From contig CANGHH010000009.1 in NCBI GenBank assembly GCA_947453725.1, positions 62,001 to 126,000 of the forward strand: a stretch of 64,000 bases of DNA, read 5' to 3'. Below the pieces are notes generated by a model. The model searched no databases, was not told where the DNA came from, and saw only the letters and a program-made list of their open reading frames with translations. Both the position numbers and the translations under genes were made by a program. The number at the start of each line of letters is the position of its first letter. Position 1 is the stretch's first letter. This document shows positions 1 to 8,229 of the stretch, one piece after another. The DNA comes from Betaproteobacteria bacterium (GTDB lineage: Bacteria > Pseudomonadota > Gammaproteobacteria > Burkholderiales > Burkholderiaceae_C).

Positions 1-792
1 GCTGGCGCCGAGGCGGAAGGCCATCCGCAGCATGGCGTGCATCTGGGTCACCGACAGCGCCGGCGCGATCCCGTGGCCGGTGGCGTCGCCCAGCACGACG
101 AGCAGGCCCTGGTCGGTGAGGGCCAGGTCATAGGTGTCGCCGCCGGTCAGCGCCACCGGCCGGAACAGCGCGTGCATGTCGTAGCCCGCCAGCTGCGGCA
201 TCGCTGCCGGCAGCGTGCTCAGCTGCATCTGGCGCGCCAGTTCGAGCTCCTGGCGCATCAATTCGCCGGCGATCGCCTCTTGCGTCATGCGCACGCGGGC
301 CAGCGCCACGGCGCATTGCGCGGCCAGTGCGGTGCCGACGGCCTCGTCGCCGCGGTCGAACACGCCGCCGGCCTTGTTCAGCAACTGCAGGACGCCGACC
401 AGCCTGCCCTGGTGGTCGATCAGCGGCAGGGACAGGCTGCAGCGGGTGTGGAAGCCCGATTGCCGGTCGATCGTGGTGCTGAAGCGCGGGTCGGCGTAGC
501 AGTCGGGCACGTTGATCGGCTGGCGGGTCTGCGCGCAGCTGCCGACCAGACCGGCGCCCAGCGCCACGCGCAACGGGCTCAGGTCACTGGCCACCTCGAT
601 GACCAGTTCGCCCGCGCTGGCGTCGAGCAGCCAGACCGAGGCCCGCTCGGCGTGCAGCACGCTCTGCGCGGCGGCCGTCACCTCGGCCAGCATCTGTCGC
701 AGCTCGAAGGGCGCTGCCAAGGCGCGGGTGACGGCCAGCAGCGCCTCCATGTCGTGCAGCGACAGCGCTGCGGCGGGGGGCTGCTGAGGCAT
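1..792 (-). CDS. GAF domain / SpoIIE-type (PP2C) phosphatase, 3' part beyond window
   Basis: The minus-strand reading frame starts at the ATG at 792 (MPQQPPAAALSLHDME) and is still open at base 1, so the C-terminus is missing. Residues ~12-165 read as a GAF sensor domain. A short helical linker (QEAIAGELMRQELELARQMQ) follows, then the start of a SpoIIE-like PPM phosphatase domain with the metal-binding signature GGDTYDLALTD and GDATGHGIAPALS. Proteins of this layout are serine phosphatases that respond to a small ligand or signal and act on anti-anti-sigma-type partners; the target here is not visible. It lies just downstream of the rubredoxin reductase on the same strand (11 bp gap), so it may be co-transcribed with that cluster. 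Confidence 0.8.
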   Translation of the reverse strand, partial: MPQQPPAAALSLHDMEALLAVTRALAAPFELRQMLAEVTAAAQSVLHAERASVWLLDASAGELVIEVASDLSPLRVALGAGLVGSCAQTRQPINVPDCYADPRFSTTIDRQSGFHTRCSLSLPLIDHQGRLVGVLQLLNKAGGVFDRGDEAVGTALAAQCAVALARVRMTQEAIAGELMRQELELARQMQLSTLPAAMPQLAGYDMHALFRPVALTGGDTYDLALTDQGLLVVLGDATGHGIAPALSVTQMHAMLRMAFRLGAS

Positions 793-803
793 GGCAGGGC
801 ATG

Positions 804-2234
804 TTATCGCGCCAGCGGCGCCGCGGCGCTGGCCACCAGGGTGGCCAGCAAGGTGCCATCGGCCGCCAGGCGGCGCATGCGCAGGGCCTGCGCATCGTCG
901 CTGTCGGTGTGCCAGACGCCGCCGCTGGCACCTGCTGCCGCGCCGGCCGCGGTGGCCGTGACGGTGATCGGCAGGCTGCTGGTCTTCACGCGCAGCACTG
1001 GCGGCGGAGCCGGTGCGCTCGCGGCTGGGGTGAGGCCGAGGATCGAGTCGGCGATGGCGCGCGCCTGGCGGCCGATGGGTTCGATGTAACGGCTGGCCTG
1101 GCCCTCGACGACCGCGCAGTCGCCCAGCGCGTAGACGCCGGGCTGGCTGGTGGCGCCAGTGGCGGCGTCGACGGTGATGCCGCCGGCGACGCTGTCGAAG
1201 GCCAGACCGGCGCTGTGCGCCAGGCGGCCGGCGGTGCGCAGGCCGGTGGCGGCGATGACCAGGTCGGCTTCGTGCACGCCACCGCCCAGCGTGCGGATGC
1301 GCAGCCCGCCGGCGGCGAGGCGTTCGACGCCGGTGACCTGCACGCCGCCGACGAAGCGGATCGGCAGATCGGCCCAGGCCGCCAGCAGCCGCGCGCCGAC
1401 GGCGGCCGGCAAGGCGGCGGGCAGCGGCCGGGCCTGCACGTCGAGCAGCGTGATGCGGTGGCCGGCCAGCGCCAGATCGTTGGCCAGCTCGCAGCCGACC
1501 AGGCCGGCGCCGATCAGGGCCACGCGCTGCGGCCCGCCGGCCTGTCCGTCCGCCAGCGCGGATCGCAGGCGGGTGTAGGCCGCCAAGTCGTTGACGCGCC
1601 AGACCAGCGCTGGCGGCAGCACCGCCGGCAGCGCCGGTTCGGCGCCGTGCGCCAGCACCAGGTGGCGCCAGCGCAGCGTGCCGCGTGAACTGCGCAGCGT
1701 GCGCGTGGCGGGGTCGAGGTGCACGGCCACGGTCGCCGGCAGCAGTCGCACGTTCAGCCGCTGTGCGGCGGCGGCGGCCGTCTCGCGAACCAGGCTGTCG
1801 ACCGCGATGCCGCGCGCCACGGCCACGCTGAGCTGCGGCTTGTCGTAGACGTCGCCGGCGCAGGCGCAGAGCAGGGTGATCGGCAGCGCCGCGTCGCGTT
1901 CGCGCAGCGCTTGCGCGACCTGCCAGCCGGCACGGCCGGCGCCGACGATCAGCACGCCGGCATGGGCGCGGCCGCCGCGTGCGGGCGACGGCGGGCGCGC
2001 GCGGCGCGGGGCCGGGTTCGCTGCAGCCGGCGGCCTGTGGGGCGTGAAGTCGGCCTTGCCGACGCCGCAGATCGGGCAGGCCCAGTCGTCGGGGATGTCG
2101 GCGAAGCGCGTGCCGGGTGGCAGGCCGCTGTCGGGGTCGCCGGCGGCTTCGTCGTAGACCAGGCCACAGACTTCGCAGATGAACTGCAGCCAGGGTGAGG
2201 CCGCGGCCCCGGCGGAGACAGCGGCCGGGCTCAC
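804..2234 (-). CDS. Rubredoxin-rubredoxin reductase fusion protein
   Basis: A 476-residue protein. Residues ~10-60 are a complete rubredoxin domain with both iron ligand pairs ([10 protein letters not shown] and [10 protein letters not shown]). A Pro/Arg-rich linker follows, then a pyridine-nucleotide-disulfide oxidoreductase fold with two dinucleotide motifs ([12 protein letters not shown] for [15 protein letters not shown] for NAD(P)H) and the late FAD motif [10 protein letters not shown]. It should move electrons from NAD(P)H through FAD to the iron centre. No ATG is available; the GTG at 2234 overlaps the stop of the upstream acyl-CoA-dehydrogenase-like gene (GTGA), which indicates translational coupling and a shared function, probably as its electron partner. 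The frame stays open upstream to 3098, but that part is only the other gene read out of frame. Confidence 0.85.
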   Translation of the reverse strand: MSPAAVSAGAAASPWLQFICEVCGLVYDEAAGDPDSGLPPGTRFADIPDDWACPICGVGKADFTPHRPPAAANPAPRRARPPSPARGGRAHAGVLIVGAGRAGWQVAQALRERDAALPITLLCACAGDVYDKPQLSVAVARGIAVDSLVRETAAAAAQRLNVRLLPATVAVHLDPATRTLRSSRGTLRWRHLVLAHGAEPALPAVLPPALVWRVNDLAAYTRLRSALADGQAGGPQRVALIGAGLVGCELANDLALAGHRITLLDVQARPLPAALPAAVGARLLAAWADLPIRFVGGVQVTGVERLAAGGLRIRTLGGGVHEADLVIAATGLRTAGRLAHSAGLAFDSVAGGITVDAATGATSQPGVYALGDCAVVEGQASRYIEPIGRQARAIADSILGLTPAASAPAPPPVLRVKTSSLPITVTATAAGAAAGASGGVWHTDSDDAQALRMRRLAADGTLLATLVASAAAPLAR

Positions 2235-3355
2235 GCCGGCATCTCGGGCGCCGACAGCCGCGCGATTTCCTTGCGCAGGTGCTTGATGGCCGGGGTGACG
2301 ATGGCCACGAAGTGCGATTCGCGGACCCGGCGCTGCACGTCGCTGCTCAGCAAGTAGCCGCGCGCGCCGGCGTGCAACAGCGCGCTCTGCGCCGCGCGCA
2401 GGGCCAGTTCGCTGGCGTGGGCGCGCACGTCGAGCACGCTGATCAGGTGCTGGCGCTCGCTGCTGAACGGCGTCGCGCACAGGACCGCGATGCGCGCGGT
2501 CAGTGCGTCGAGCTCGTCCTGCAGGGTATCGGGCCTGTCGTCGAGGAAGCCGTTGACGTGGCCGAGCTGCGTCTCGACCCGCCACATCGAGTCGATGGCG
2601 CCCTGCGCCACGCCCAGGCCGAAGCCGGTCTGGAGCAGGATGAAGGCGCCGCGGATGCGCGCGATGTAGGGCTGGGCCGGGTCGGCCAGCACGGCGTCGG
2701 CGCCGATGAAGACGTCGGTGCAGCGGAGGGCCCAGGTGTTCGTGCCTTCCATCGCCGAGAAGCTGGGGCAGTCGCGCAGTTCCACGCCCGCGGCGTCGCA
2801 GGGCAGCAGGAACATCAGTTCGCGGGCCGCGCCGCTGCCGTCGTCGACACCGGCCAGAACGCCGGCGTAGTGGTCGGGCCCCAGGTTGCTGACCCAGGGC
2901 AGCGTGCCGTTGATGCGGTAGCCGCCGGCCACCGGCGTGGCGCGCAGCAGCAGCTTCTCGATGCCGGCGTAGGCCTTCATCGGGTTGCTCATGCCGGTGG
3001 CGCCCAGGCGCGCGCCGCTGCTGTGGGCGGCCAGCCGTTCGCCGGTCAGCGCCGGGTTGCCCGACTGCTGCATGTACAGGCCGCAGACCTGCTGGCACCA
3101 GACCATGAAGCCGCTGGCACCGCAGACGCGCGACACCTCGGTCATGGCGCGGATGGCCTGCATGTAGTCGCCGGCCTGCAGGCCCGGGCCGATGTGGGCC
3201 GCGTAGGCGCCGGCTGCGCCCAGGCTCTTCAGCACGTCGCGCGGGTAGACGCCGCGGTCGGTGGCCTCGGCGGCGGCCCGCAGCGGGCCGTCGGCGATGG
3301 CCCGCACGGCATCCAGCATCGACGCTGGCGGCGCCTGCAACTCGGCCATGTTCAT
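2231..3355 (-). CDS. Acyl-CoA dehydrogenase-family flavoprotein (possible monooxygenase)
   Basis: A 374-residue protein of the acyl-CoA dehydrogenase fold: all-helical N-terminal part, a middle beta domain ([27 protein letters not shown]) and a C-terminal four-helix bundle ending in [11 protein letters not shown]. This superfamily also includes flavin-dependent monooxygenases and sulfur-acquisition enzymes of the DszC/SfnB type, so the name should not be read as beta-oxidation. Coupling by stop/start overlap to a rubredoxin reductase, and position behind a sulfurtransferase and an OsmC-like protein in a sigma-54-controlled unit, fit a scavenging oxidase or monooxygenase better than fatty-acid degradation. 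The start is the ATG at 3355; a second ATG lies two codons further in. Substrate unknown. Confidence 0.75.
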   Translation of the reverse strand: MNMAELQAPPASMLDAVRAIADGPLRAAAEATDRGVYPRDVLKSLGAAGAYAAHIGPGLQAGDYMQAIRAMTEVSRVCGASGFMVWCQQVCGLYMQQSGNPALTGERLAAHSSGARLGATGMSNPMKAYAGIEKLLLRATPVAGGYRINGTLPWVSNLGPDHYAGVLAGVDDGSGAARELMFLLPCDAAGVELRDCPSFSAMEGTNTWALRCTDVFIGADAVLADPAQPYIARIRGAFILLQTGFGLGVAQGAIDSMWRVETQLGHVNGFLDDRPDTLQDELDALTARIAVLCATPFSSERQHLISVLDVRAHASELALRAAQSALLHAGARGYLLSSDVQRRVRESHFVAIVTPAIKHLRKEIARLSAPEMPA

Positions 3356-3397
3356 GGTCAGGGGTGTCCTTGAAGAATGGTCAGCTGAATTTGGCGC

Positions 3398-3928
3398 TCA
3401 TGCCAACGCGATGCTCATCGCGATCGGGTTGCGCAGGCTGTTGGCCACTGGCGAGTAGACGTTCGCGTGCTGCACGATCTCGTCGAGCTGTTCGCGCGTG
3501 GCCTCGCCCTCGATCGCCACCTTGACGCGGATGGCCTGGAAGCCCATCTGAGGCGGCAGCATCTCGGCACCGCCGGCGCCCCAGGCCGCCGGGTTGCCGA
3601 TGTCGCCTTCCATGAAGATTTCCAGGTGACTCAGCCTGACCTGCTTCCAGGTGGCGACCGCCGTGATGCCCACCGCCAGGCAGCCGCCCAGCGCCGAGAG
3701 CACGATCTCGCCGGGGGCCGGCGCCGTGTTGTCGCCGAACAGGTGCAGCGGTTCGTCGACGACCACCGGCTGGTGTTCGCCCACGTAGCTCAGCGAGCGG
3801 TACTTGCCCTCCATCACCGTGCGGACCTTGTTGGTGCCGCGGCGGCTGGGGTCGGCCTGGCCGGCGGCGGCGAACTTCAGCAGGCCCTCGCGGTCGATGG
3901 GGTTCAGGTAGGCGGTGACGGTGGTCAT
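3398..3928 (-). CDS. OsmC-family protein lacking the second catalytic cysteine
   Basis: A 176-residue OsmC/Ohr-fold protein. The first redox cysteine is kept in LSALGGCLAVGIT. At the place of the second cysteine, normally followed by PV (CPV), the sequence reads NVYSPVANSL, so serine replaces cysteine. A canonical two-cysteine thiol peroxidase reaction is therefore not expected; a one-cysteine thiol, persulfide or ligand-binding role is possible. It lies between the sulfurtransferase (34 bp upstream) and the acyl-CoA-dehydrogenase-like gene, in the presumed sigma-54 operon. The Cys loss is read directly from the sequence; the functional consequence is inference. Confidence 0.8.
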   Translation of the reverse strand: MTTVTAYLNPIDREGLLKFAAAGQADPSRRGTNKVRTVMEGKYRSLSYVGEHQPVVVDEPLHLFGDNTAPAPGEIVLSALGGCLAVGITAVATWKQVRLSHLEIFMEGDIGNPAAWGAGGAEMLPPQMGFQAIRVKVAIEGEATREQLDEIVQHANVYSPVANSLRNPIAMSIALA

Positions 3929-3962
3929 GCGGTTCTTCCAGAGTTCGCGGGTCTTGCGGTTG

Positions 3963-4847
3963 TCAGGCGGCCAGGGCCATCGGGGCGGCCTTGGTCAGCA
4001 GGGGCGGCGTGGTTTCGATGGGCAGCGATTCGTCGCGCGACCATTCGTTCCACGAACCGAAGTACATGCGCACGTCGGCGAAACCGGCCTGCTTCAGTGC
4101 CAGGAAGGTGTTGGACGCGCGGGCGCCTTTGAAACAGTAGAGGTAGATCGTGTCGTCGGTGCCGATGCCGGCGGTCGCGCATTCGGCTTGCACTTCCAGC
4201 GCCGACTTGATTTGCGGGCCCAGGGCGCTGGGCTTCATGAAGCGGTACCACTCGATCCATTTCGCACCCGGCAGGCGGCCTTTGCGCGGTGCGAAGTCCT
4301 TGCCGTAGGGCGAGCTGCTCTCGCCGGTCCACTCGTCGATGTCGCGCACGTCCAGCAGCACCACCCCGCTGCCCAGCGCGGCCTGGACCTGTTCCTTGGT
4401 GAGCATCACGTCGGCCGTCGGCAGCTCGGGGAAGGCGGCAGGCAGCGGCGCGGCGGCCTCGGTGCTGGTGGGCAGGCCGGCGGCCTTCCAGGCGGTGTAG
4501 CCCCCGTTCATCACCTTGACCCGGGGGTAGCCCAGCCAGGTCAGCAGGTAGTAGCCGCGGCAGCTCTGGCCATAGCCGCTGTTCAGCGCGTCTTCGTAGA
4601 ACACGGCGGTCTGTTCGCCGGACAGGCCGGCGGCACCGAAAGCCTGGGCGAAGGTGGCCTTCAGTGCTTCCAGGCCTTCTGCGGTCGAGGTCGCCAGGTA
4701 GGTGAAGATCTCGCGCATGTTGATCGCGCCCGGTACGTGGCCGGCGGCGTAGGTGTCGGCGTCTCGGGTGTCGATCACGACCGTGGGCTCGGTGGCCATC
4801 AAGGCCTGCAGTTCGACGGGCGAGATGAGGGTGGGCGTGGCAGACAT
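3963..4847 (-). CDS. Sulfurtransferase, tandem rhodanese domains (TST/MST family)
   Basis: A 294-residue protein with two rhodanese domains: an inactive N-terminal one (VVIDTRDADTYAAGHVPGA) and a catalytic C-terminal one (VVLLDVRDIDEWTG). The active-site loop is C-F-K-G-A-R with the persulfide cysteine at about residue 238 (YLYCFKGARASN). Classical thiosulfate:cyanide sulfurtransferases have CRKGVT and mercaptopyruvate enzymes CGSGVT, so the donor cannot be assigned from the loop. It is the first gene of the minus-strand arm, 45 bp downstream of the predicted sigma-54 transcription start, with AGGAG about nine bases before the ATG. A rhodanese facing a cyanate transporter/cyanase arm across one regulator suggests cyanide, thiocyanate or organosulfur chemistry. 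Confidence 0.85.
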   Translation of the reverse strand: MSATPTLISPVELQALMATEPTVVIDTRDADTYAAGHVPGAINMREIFTYLATSTAEGLEALKATFAQAFGAAGLSGEQTAVFYEDALNSGYGQSCRGYYLLTWLGYPRVKVMNGGYTAWKAAGLPTSTEAAAPLPAAFPELPTADVMLTKEQVQAALGSGVVLLDVRDIDEWTGESSSPYGKDFAPRKGRLPGAKWIEWYRFMKPSALGPQIKSALEVQAECATAGIGTDDTIYLYCFKGARASNTFLALKQAGFADVRMYFGSWNEWSRDESLPIETTPPLLTKAAPMALAA

Positions 4848-4903
4848 GGGCAGGAGCTCCTGGTTTGAACGGGGACCGCGAGGGCGGGGGCGAGGCTTTC
4901 ACC

Positions 4904-4919
4904 GCAAAGCCCGTGCCAG
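4904..4919 (-). promoter_or_regulatory. Sigma-54 (-24/-12) promoter of the sulfurtransferase operon
   Basis: Read on the minus strand the bases are CTGGCACGGGCTTTGC, which match the sigma-54 consensus TGGCAC-N5-TTGC at every conserved position. The -12 GC lies at 4904-4905, predicting transcription start near 4892, about 45 bases before the ATG at 4847. The orientation fits the minus-strand operon, and the gene for a sigma-54 activator ends 173 bases upstream. Confidence 0.85.
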
Positions 4920-5031
4920 GCGCTGCCGTTCTGGCGCGCGGTCGGCAAAAGCCCCTGGGGTCCAGGTATCCGCGCCGAGCCAGAGCGGCCTGGCGGGCCC
5001 CGGGCGTCCATGGATTCCGCGTCGGGCCCTG

Positions 5032-5068
5032 GACGCAATGTCGACAATGCGTCGCACTTTGTCGACAA
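5032..5068. promoter_or_regulatory. Paired palindromes: probable upstream activator sites (UAS)
   Basis: Two copies of TGTCGACA (5039-5046 and 5060-5067) have centres exactly 21 bp apart, i.e. two helical turns. The first is extended by GACGCA at 5032-5037 and its reverse complement TGCGTC at 5048-5053 about the same centre; the second is the perfect ten-base palindrome TTGTCGACAA (5059-5068). They lie about 120-150 bp upstream of the -24 element at 4919, the usual distance for binding sites of a sigma-54 enhancer-binding protein, and abut the 3' end of such a gene. Confidence 0.75.
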
Positions 5069-5092
5069 TCTGGCGCTGCGCTCGGGTCGATC

Positions 5093-6733
5093 TCAGGGCG
5101 CCTGCAGCCCCAGTTTGCGCAGGCGGTAGCCGAATTGCCGGGGGGTCATGCCCAGCGACTGCGCGGCGCGCGACTGGTTGCCCTTGTGGCGCGCCAGCGC
5201 GTCGACCAGGGCTTGTTCCGGGTGCGAGTTCGCCGGCCAGTAGTCGCGTACCGCGCCGGCGCCGACGCTGGCTTCCGGCGGGGCTGGCGTCGCCGCCACC
5301 GGCGGCAGCGGCGGGCCGCTGGCAACGCCCGCGTGCTCGCGCGCGCCGTCGCTCAGCAGGCGCTGCACCGTGGCTTCCTGCACCAGCGGCACGTCGGCCA
5401 GCAGCACCATGCGTTCGATGACGTTGGTCAGTTCGCGGATATTGCCCGGCCAGGCGTGGCGGGCCAGCCGGGCCAGCGCCGCCGGCGTCAGGTTGACGTT
5501 GCGCTGGTGGGCCTGATTGGCGCGGTTCAGGAAGTGCAGCGTCAGCAGCGGGATGTCCTCCGACCGCTCGCGCAGGCTGGGCAGGCGGATCGGGATGACG
5601 TAGAGCCGGTAGTAGAGGTCGCGCCTGAAATGGCCGCGCGTGACCTCCTGGTCGAGGTCGCGGTGGGTGGCGGCCACCAGGCGCACGTCGATCTTCTTTT
5701 CGCGCTTGCCACCCAGCCGCAGGATGGTGCCTTCCTGCAGCGTGCGCAGCAGCTTGGTCTGCAGCGCCAGCGGCAACTCGCCGATTTCATCGAGGAAGAT
5801 GGTGCCGCCGTCGGCCAGCTCGAACCACCCGGCGCGTTCGCCGTGGGCGCCGGTGAAAGCGCCGCGTTCGTGGCCGAAGAGTTCGCTCTCGAACAGCGCT
5901 TCCGGTATCGCCGCGCAGTTGACCTTGATGAAGGGCGCGTCGCGCCGCGGGCTGGACAGGTGCAGGGCGCGTGCAAAGAGTTCCTTGCCGGTGCCCGATT
6001 CGCCCAGCAGCAGCACGCTGGCGGTGGCGCCGGACACGCGCTCCAGCTCGCCCAGGGCGCGCAGCAGCGGCGGCGCCGTACCGATGATGCCGTAGCGCGC
6101 CGCGGCGCTTTGCAGGGCCTGGGTCAGCTGGGCGTTGCGTTCCTGCAGCCCGCGCGTGGTGGCAGCCACATAGCGCTGCAGCTGCAGCATCTGCCCGGCC
6201 AGCGTGGCCAGGATGCGCAGGATGGCCACATCGTCGCCGAGCTGGCGGTTGCGCATGCGGATGCGGTGGCAGGCCAGCACGCCGATGGTGCGCCGCTCGA
6301 CTTCGATCGGCAACGCGATGAAGGCCACGGTTTCCGGCGGCAGGCGGCTGCGCGGCACGGCGCGGAACAGGAAGGCCGGTTCGGCGTCGACGTCCTGCAC
6401 GATGGCCGGCTGCCCGGTGCCCAGTACGCGACCGGTCACGCCTTCGCCAGGGCCGTAGCGGCCGCGTTCGCTCTCCTCGCGGGTCAGGCCGTAGGCGTGC
6501 TGGATGGCACTGGCGGCGGGCGCCGAGCCGTCACCCTCGCCCAGCACGATGCGGCCGCGGTTCAGGCCGAGCAGCTCGGACATCAGGTGCAGCATCTCGC
6601 GCAGCACCACGGCCGGCGCCAGGCTCTGGCCGACGCCGCGCATCACCTGGCTGAGCAGCAGGATTTCCTGGGCGCGCCAATCCGGCGCCTCGGCGGCGGG
6701 TTCGATCAGGGCCAGGGCGGTGCGTGCATGCAT
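5093..6733 (-). CDS. Sigma-54-dependent transcriptional activator, GAF-AAA+-Fis HTH
   Basis: A 546-residue NifA-type enhancer-binding protein. Residues ~38-187 are a GAF sensor domain. The central AAA+ ATPase has Walker A GESGTGKE (244-251), the sigma-54-contacting GAFTGA loop (291-296) and Walker [10 protein letters not shown] (311-319), followed by [15 protein letters not shown]. The C-terminus is a Fis-type helix-turn-helix ([18 protein letters not shown]). There is no receiver domain, so activation is probably by a ligand bound to GAF rather than phosphorylation. The ATG at 6733 (MHARTALAL) was chosen because the family homology begins there; the frame is open further but reads into low-complexity sequence. 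It is divergent from the transporter/cyanase arm and precedes the sulfurtransferase arm, and probably controls both. Confidence 0.9.
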   Translation of the reverse strand: MHARTALALIEPAAEAPDWRAQEILLLSQVMRGVGQSLAPAVVLREMLHLMSELLGLNRGRIVLGEGDGSAPAASAIQHAYGLTREESERGRYGPGEGVTGRVLGTGQPAIVQDVDAEPAFLFRAVPRSRLPPETVAFIALPIEVERRTIGVLACHRIRMRNRQLGDDVAILRILATLAGQMLQLQRYVAATTRGLQERNAQLTQALQSAAARYGIIGTAPPLLRALGELERVSGATASVLLLGESGTGKELFARALHLSSPRRDAPFIKVNCAAIPEALFESELFGHERGAFTGAHGERAGWFELADGGTIFLDEIGELPLALQTKLLRTLQEGTILRLGGKREKKIDVRLVAATHRDLDQEVTRGHFRRDLYYRLYVIPIRLPSLRERSEDIPLLTLHFLNRANQAHQRNVNLTPAALARLARHAWPGNIRELTNVIERMVLLADVPLVQEATVQRLLSDGAREHAGVASGPPLPPVAATPAPPEASVGAGAVRDYWPANSHPEQALVDALARHKGNQSRAAQSLGMTPRQFGYRLRKLGLQAP

Positions 6734-6743
6734 GGCTGCAGCA

Positions 6744-6783
6744 GTACCCGCAAGAAACCGGCCAGCCGCTGGCCGGCGGGTAC
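6744..6783. repeat. Nested inverted repeats in the divergent intergenic region
   Basis: Outer arms GTACCCG (6744-6750) and CGGGTAC (6777-6783) enclose inner arms CCGGCCAG (6758-6765) and CTGGCCGG (6769-6776) with a 3-base loop. The element lies between the activator start and the ABC-transporter start, so it may be an operator or activator site for the plus arm, or an RNA hairpin in its leader. Its sequence differs from the TGTCGACA palindromes on the other side of the regulator gene. Confidence 0.6.
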
Positions 6784-6843
6784 GTCCCAAAAGTGTGCAC
6801 GCTTCCTGCTTGGTGGTTTGGTCACCGATTTGAAGGAAGCCCC

Positions 6844-8229
6844 GTGCGCCCCATCCAGACTGCCGCCCCTGTCGCCGCCCCAGCCTACGACCCTTACGAC
6901 GCCGACCGCCCATTGATGCTGCGCTGCGGCTGCGGCGCCGACCATGCACCGCAAGCCCACGCGGCGGCCAGCCTGGAAGCCGAAGCGCTCGGCCGCTCGT
7001 TCATGGAAGCCGCCTTGGTCAAGGCGCTGTTCCCCCAGGACAGCGTGCGCCGGGCCTTCCTGAAGGGCGTGGGTCGCCGTACCGCGATGGCCGCCATCGG
7101 CAGCGTCCTGCCGCTGGCCAGCCTGCAGGCGATGGCCGAAGAGAAGAAGCCCCTCGAGAAGAAGGACCTGAAGATCGGCTTCATCCCCATCACCTGCGCC
7201 AGCCCGCTGATCATGGCCGACCCGCTGGGCTTCTACCGCCAGCAGGGCCTGACCGTGCAGCTGATGAAGACGGCCGGCTGGGCGCTGATCCGCGACAAGA
7301 TCATGAACAGGGAAGTCGACGCGACGCACTTCCTGAGCCCGATGCCCCTGGCCATCAGCATGGGTCTGGGCAGCGCCGCCCAGCCGATGAACGTGGCCAC
7401 CATCCAGAACATCAACGGCCAAGCCATCGTGCTGGCCAACAAGCACAAGGGCAACCGCGATCCGAAGAACTGGAAGGGCTTCAAGTTCGCCATTCCCTTC
7501 GACTACAGCATCCACAACTTCCTGCTGCGCTACTACCTGGCCGAGAACGGCATCAACCCCGACACCGACGTGCAGTTGCGCGTCACGCCGCCGGCGGAGA
7601 TGGTGGCCAACCTGCGCGCCGGCAACATCGACGGCTTCCTCGGCCCCGACCCTTTCAACCAGCGCGCGGTCTTCGAGGAGGTCGGCTTCATCCACATCCT
7701 GAGTCGCGAGATCTGGGACGGCCACCCGTGTTGCGCCTTCGGCGTGCCGACCAGCTTCATCGAGAGCAACCCCAACACCTTTGCCGCGCTCTACCGCAGC
7801 GTGCTGACCGCTGCCGCGATGGCGCACAAGGCCGAGAACCGCGAACTGATCGCCAAGGTCATCGCCCCGGCGCAGTACCTGAACCAGCCCGAAGCGGTGC
7901 TGATGCAGGTGCTGACCGGCAAGTTCGCCGACGGCCTGGGCAATGTGCGCACGGTGCCCGACCGCGCCGACTTCGACCCGGTTCCTTGGCAGAGCATGGC
8001 GGTCTGGATGCTGACGCAGATGAAGCGCTGGGGTTACCTCAAGGGCGACGTGAACTACAAGCAGGTCGCCGAGAAGGTCTTCCTGATCACCGATGCGAAG
8101 AAGTACATGAAGGAGCTGGGCCAGCCCGTGCCCGACGGCGCCTACAAGAAGTTCAAGGTGATGGGCAAGGAGTTCGACGCCGCCAAGGCCGACGACTACC
8201 TGAAGAGCTTCTCGATCAGCAAGGCATGA
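6844..8229 (+). CDS. NrtA/CmpA/CynA-type ABC transporter substrate-binding protein
   Basis: A 461-residue periplasmic binding protein of the nitrate/bicarbonate/cyanate/sulfonate class. The GTG at 6844 was chosen because GAAGGA lies seven bases before it; the frame continues upstream without family similarity. The N-terminus is unusual: about 75 residues with a cysteine/histidine motif (LRCGCGADH) precede a twin-arginine signal (SVRRAFLKG) and hydrophobic stretch, implying Tat export of a prefolded, perhaps cofactor-bearing protein. The binding domain starts at [19 protein letters not shown]. It begins a tightly overlapping unit with permease, ATPase and cyanase, so cyanate is the most likely ligand; nitrate, bicarbonate or a sulfonate are possible. 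Confidence 0.85.
   Translation: MRPIQTAAPVAAPAYDPYDADRPLMLRCGCGADHAPQAHAAASLEAEALGRSFMEAALVKALFPQDSVRRAFLKGVGRRTAMAAIGSVLPLASLQAMAEEKKPLEKKDLKIGFIPITCASPLIMADPLGFYRQQGLTVQLMKTAGWALIRDKIMNREVDATHFLSPMPLAISMGLGSAAQPMNVATIQNINGQAIVLANKHKGNRDPKNWKGFKFAIPFDYSIHNFLLRYYLAENGINPDTDVQLRVTPPAEMVANLRAGNIDGFLGPDPFNQRAVFEEVGFIHILSREIWDGHPCCAFGVPTSFIESNPNTFAALYRSVLTAAAMAHKAENRELIAKVIAPAQYLNQPEAVLMQVLTGKFADGLGNVRTVPDRADFDPVPWQSMAVWMLTQMKRWGYLKGDVNYKQVAEKVFLITDAKKYMKELGQPVPDGAYKKFKVMGKEFDAAKADDYLKSFSISKA

Noticed and set aside
2235..3098. Upstream extension of the rubredoxin reductase frame
   Set aside because: It is an out-of-frame reading of the acyl-CoA-dehydrogenase-like gene; the rubredoxin domain begins right after the GTG at 2234.
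3915..4868. Plus-strand frame of 317 codons opposite the sulfurtransferase
   Set aside because: Mirror frame of a gene with clear rhodanese domains; its own translation is Gly/Arg/His-rich without motifs.
6795..6809. Sigma-54-like promoter GTGCAC-N5-CTGC before the transporter genes
   Set aside because: Three mismatches including one of the invariant GG bases; too weak to list as a site, though position and context are suitable.
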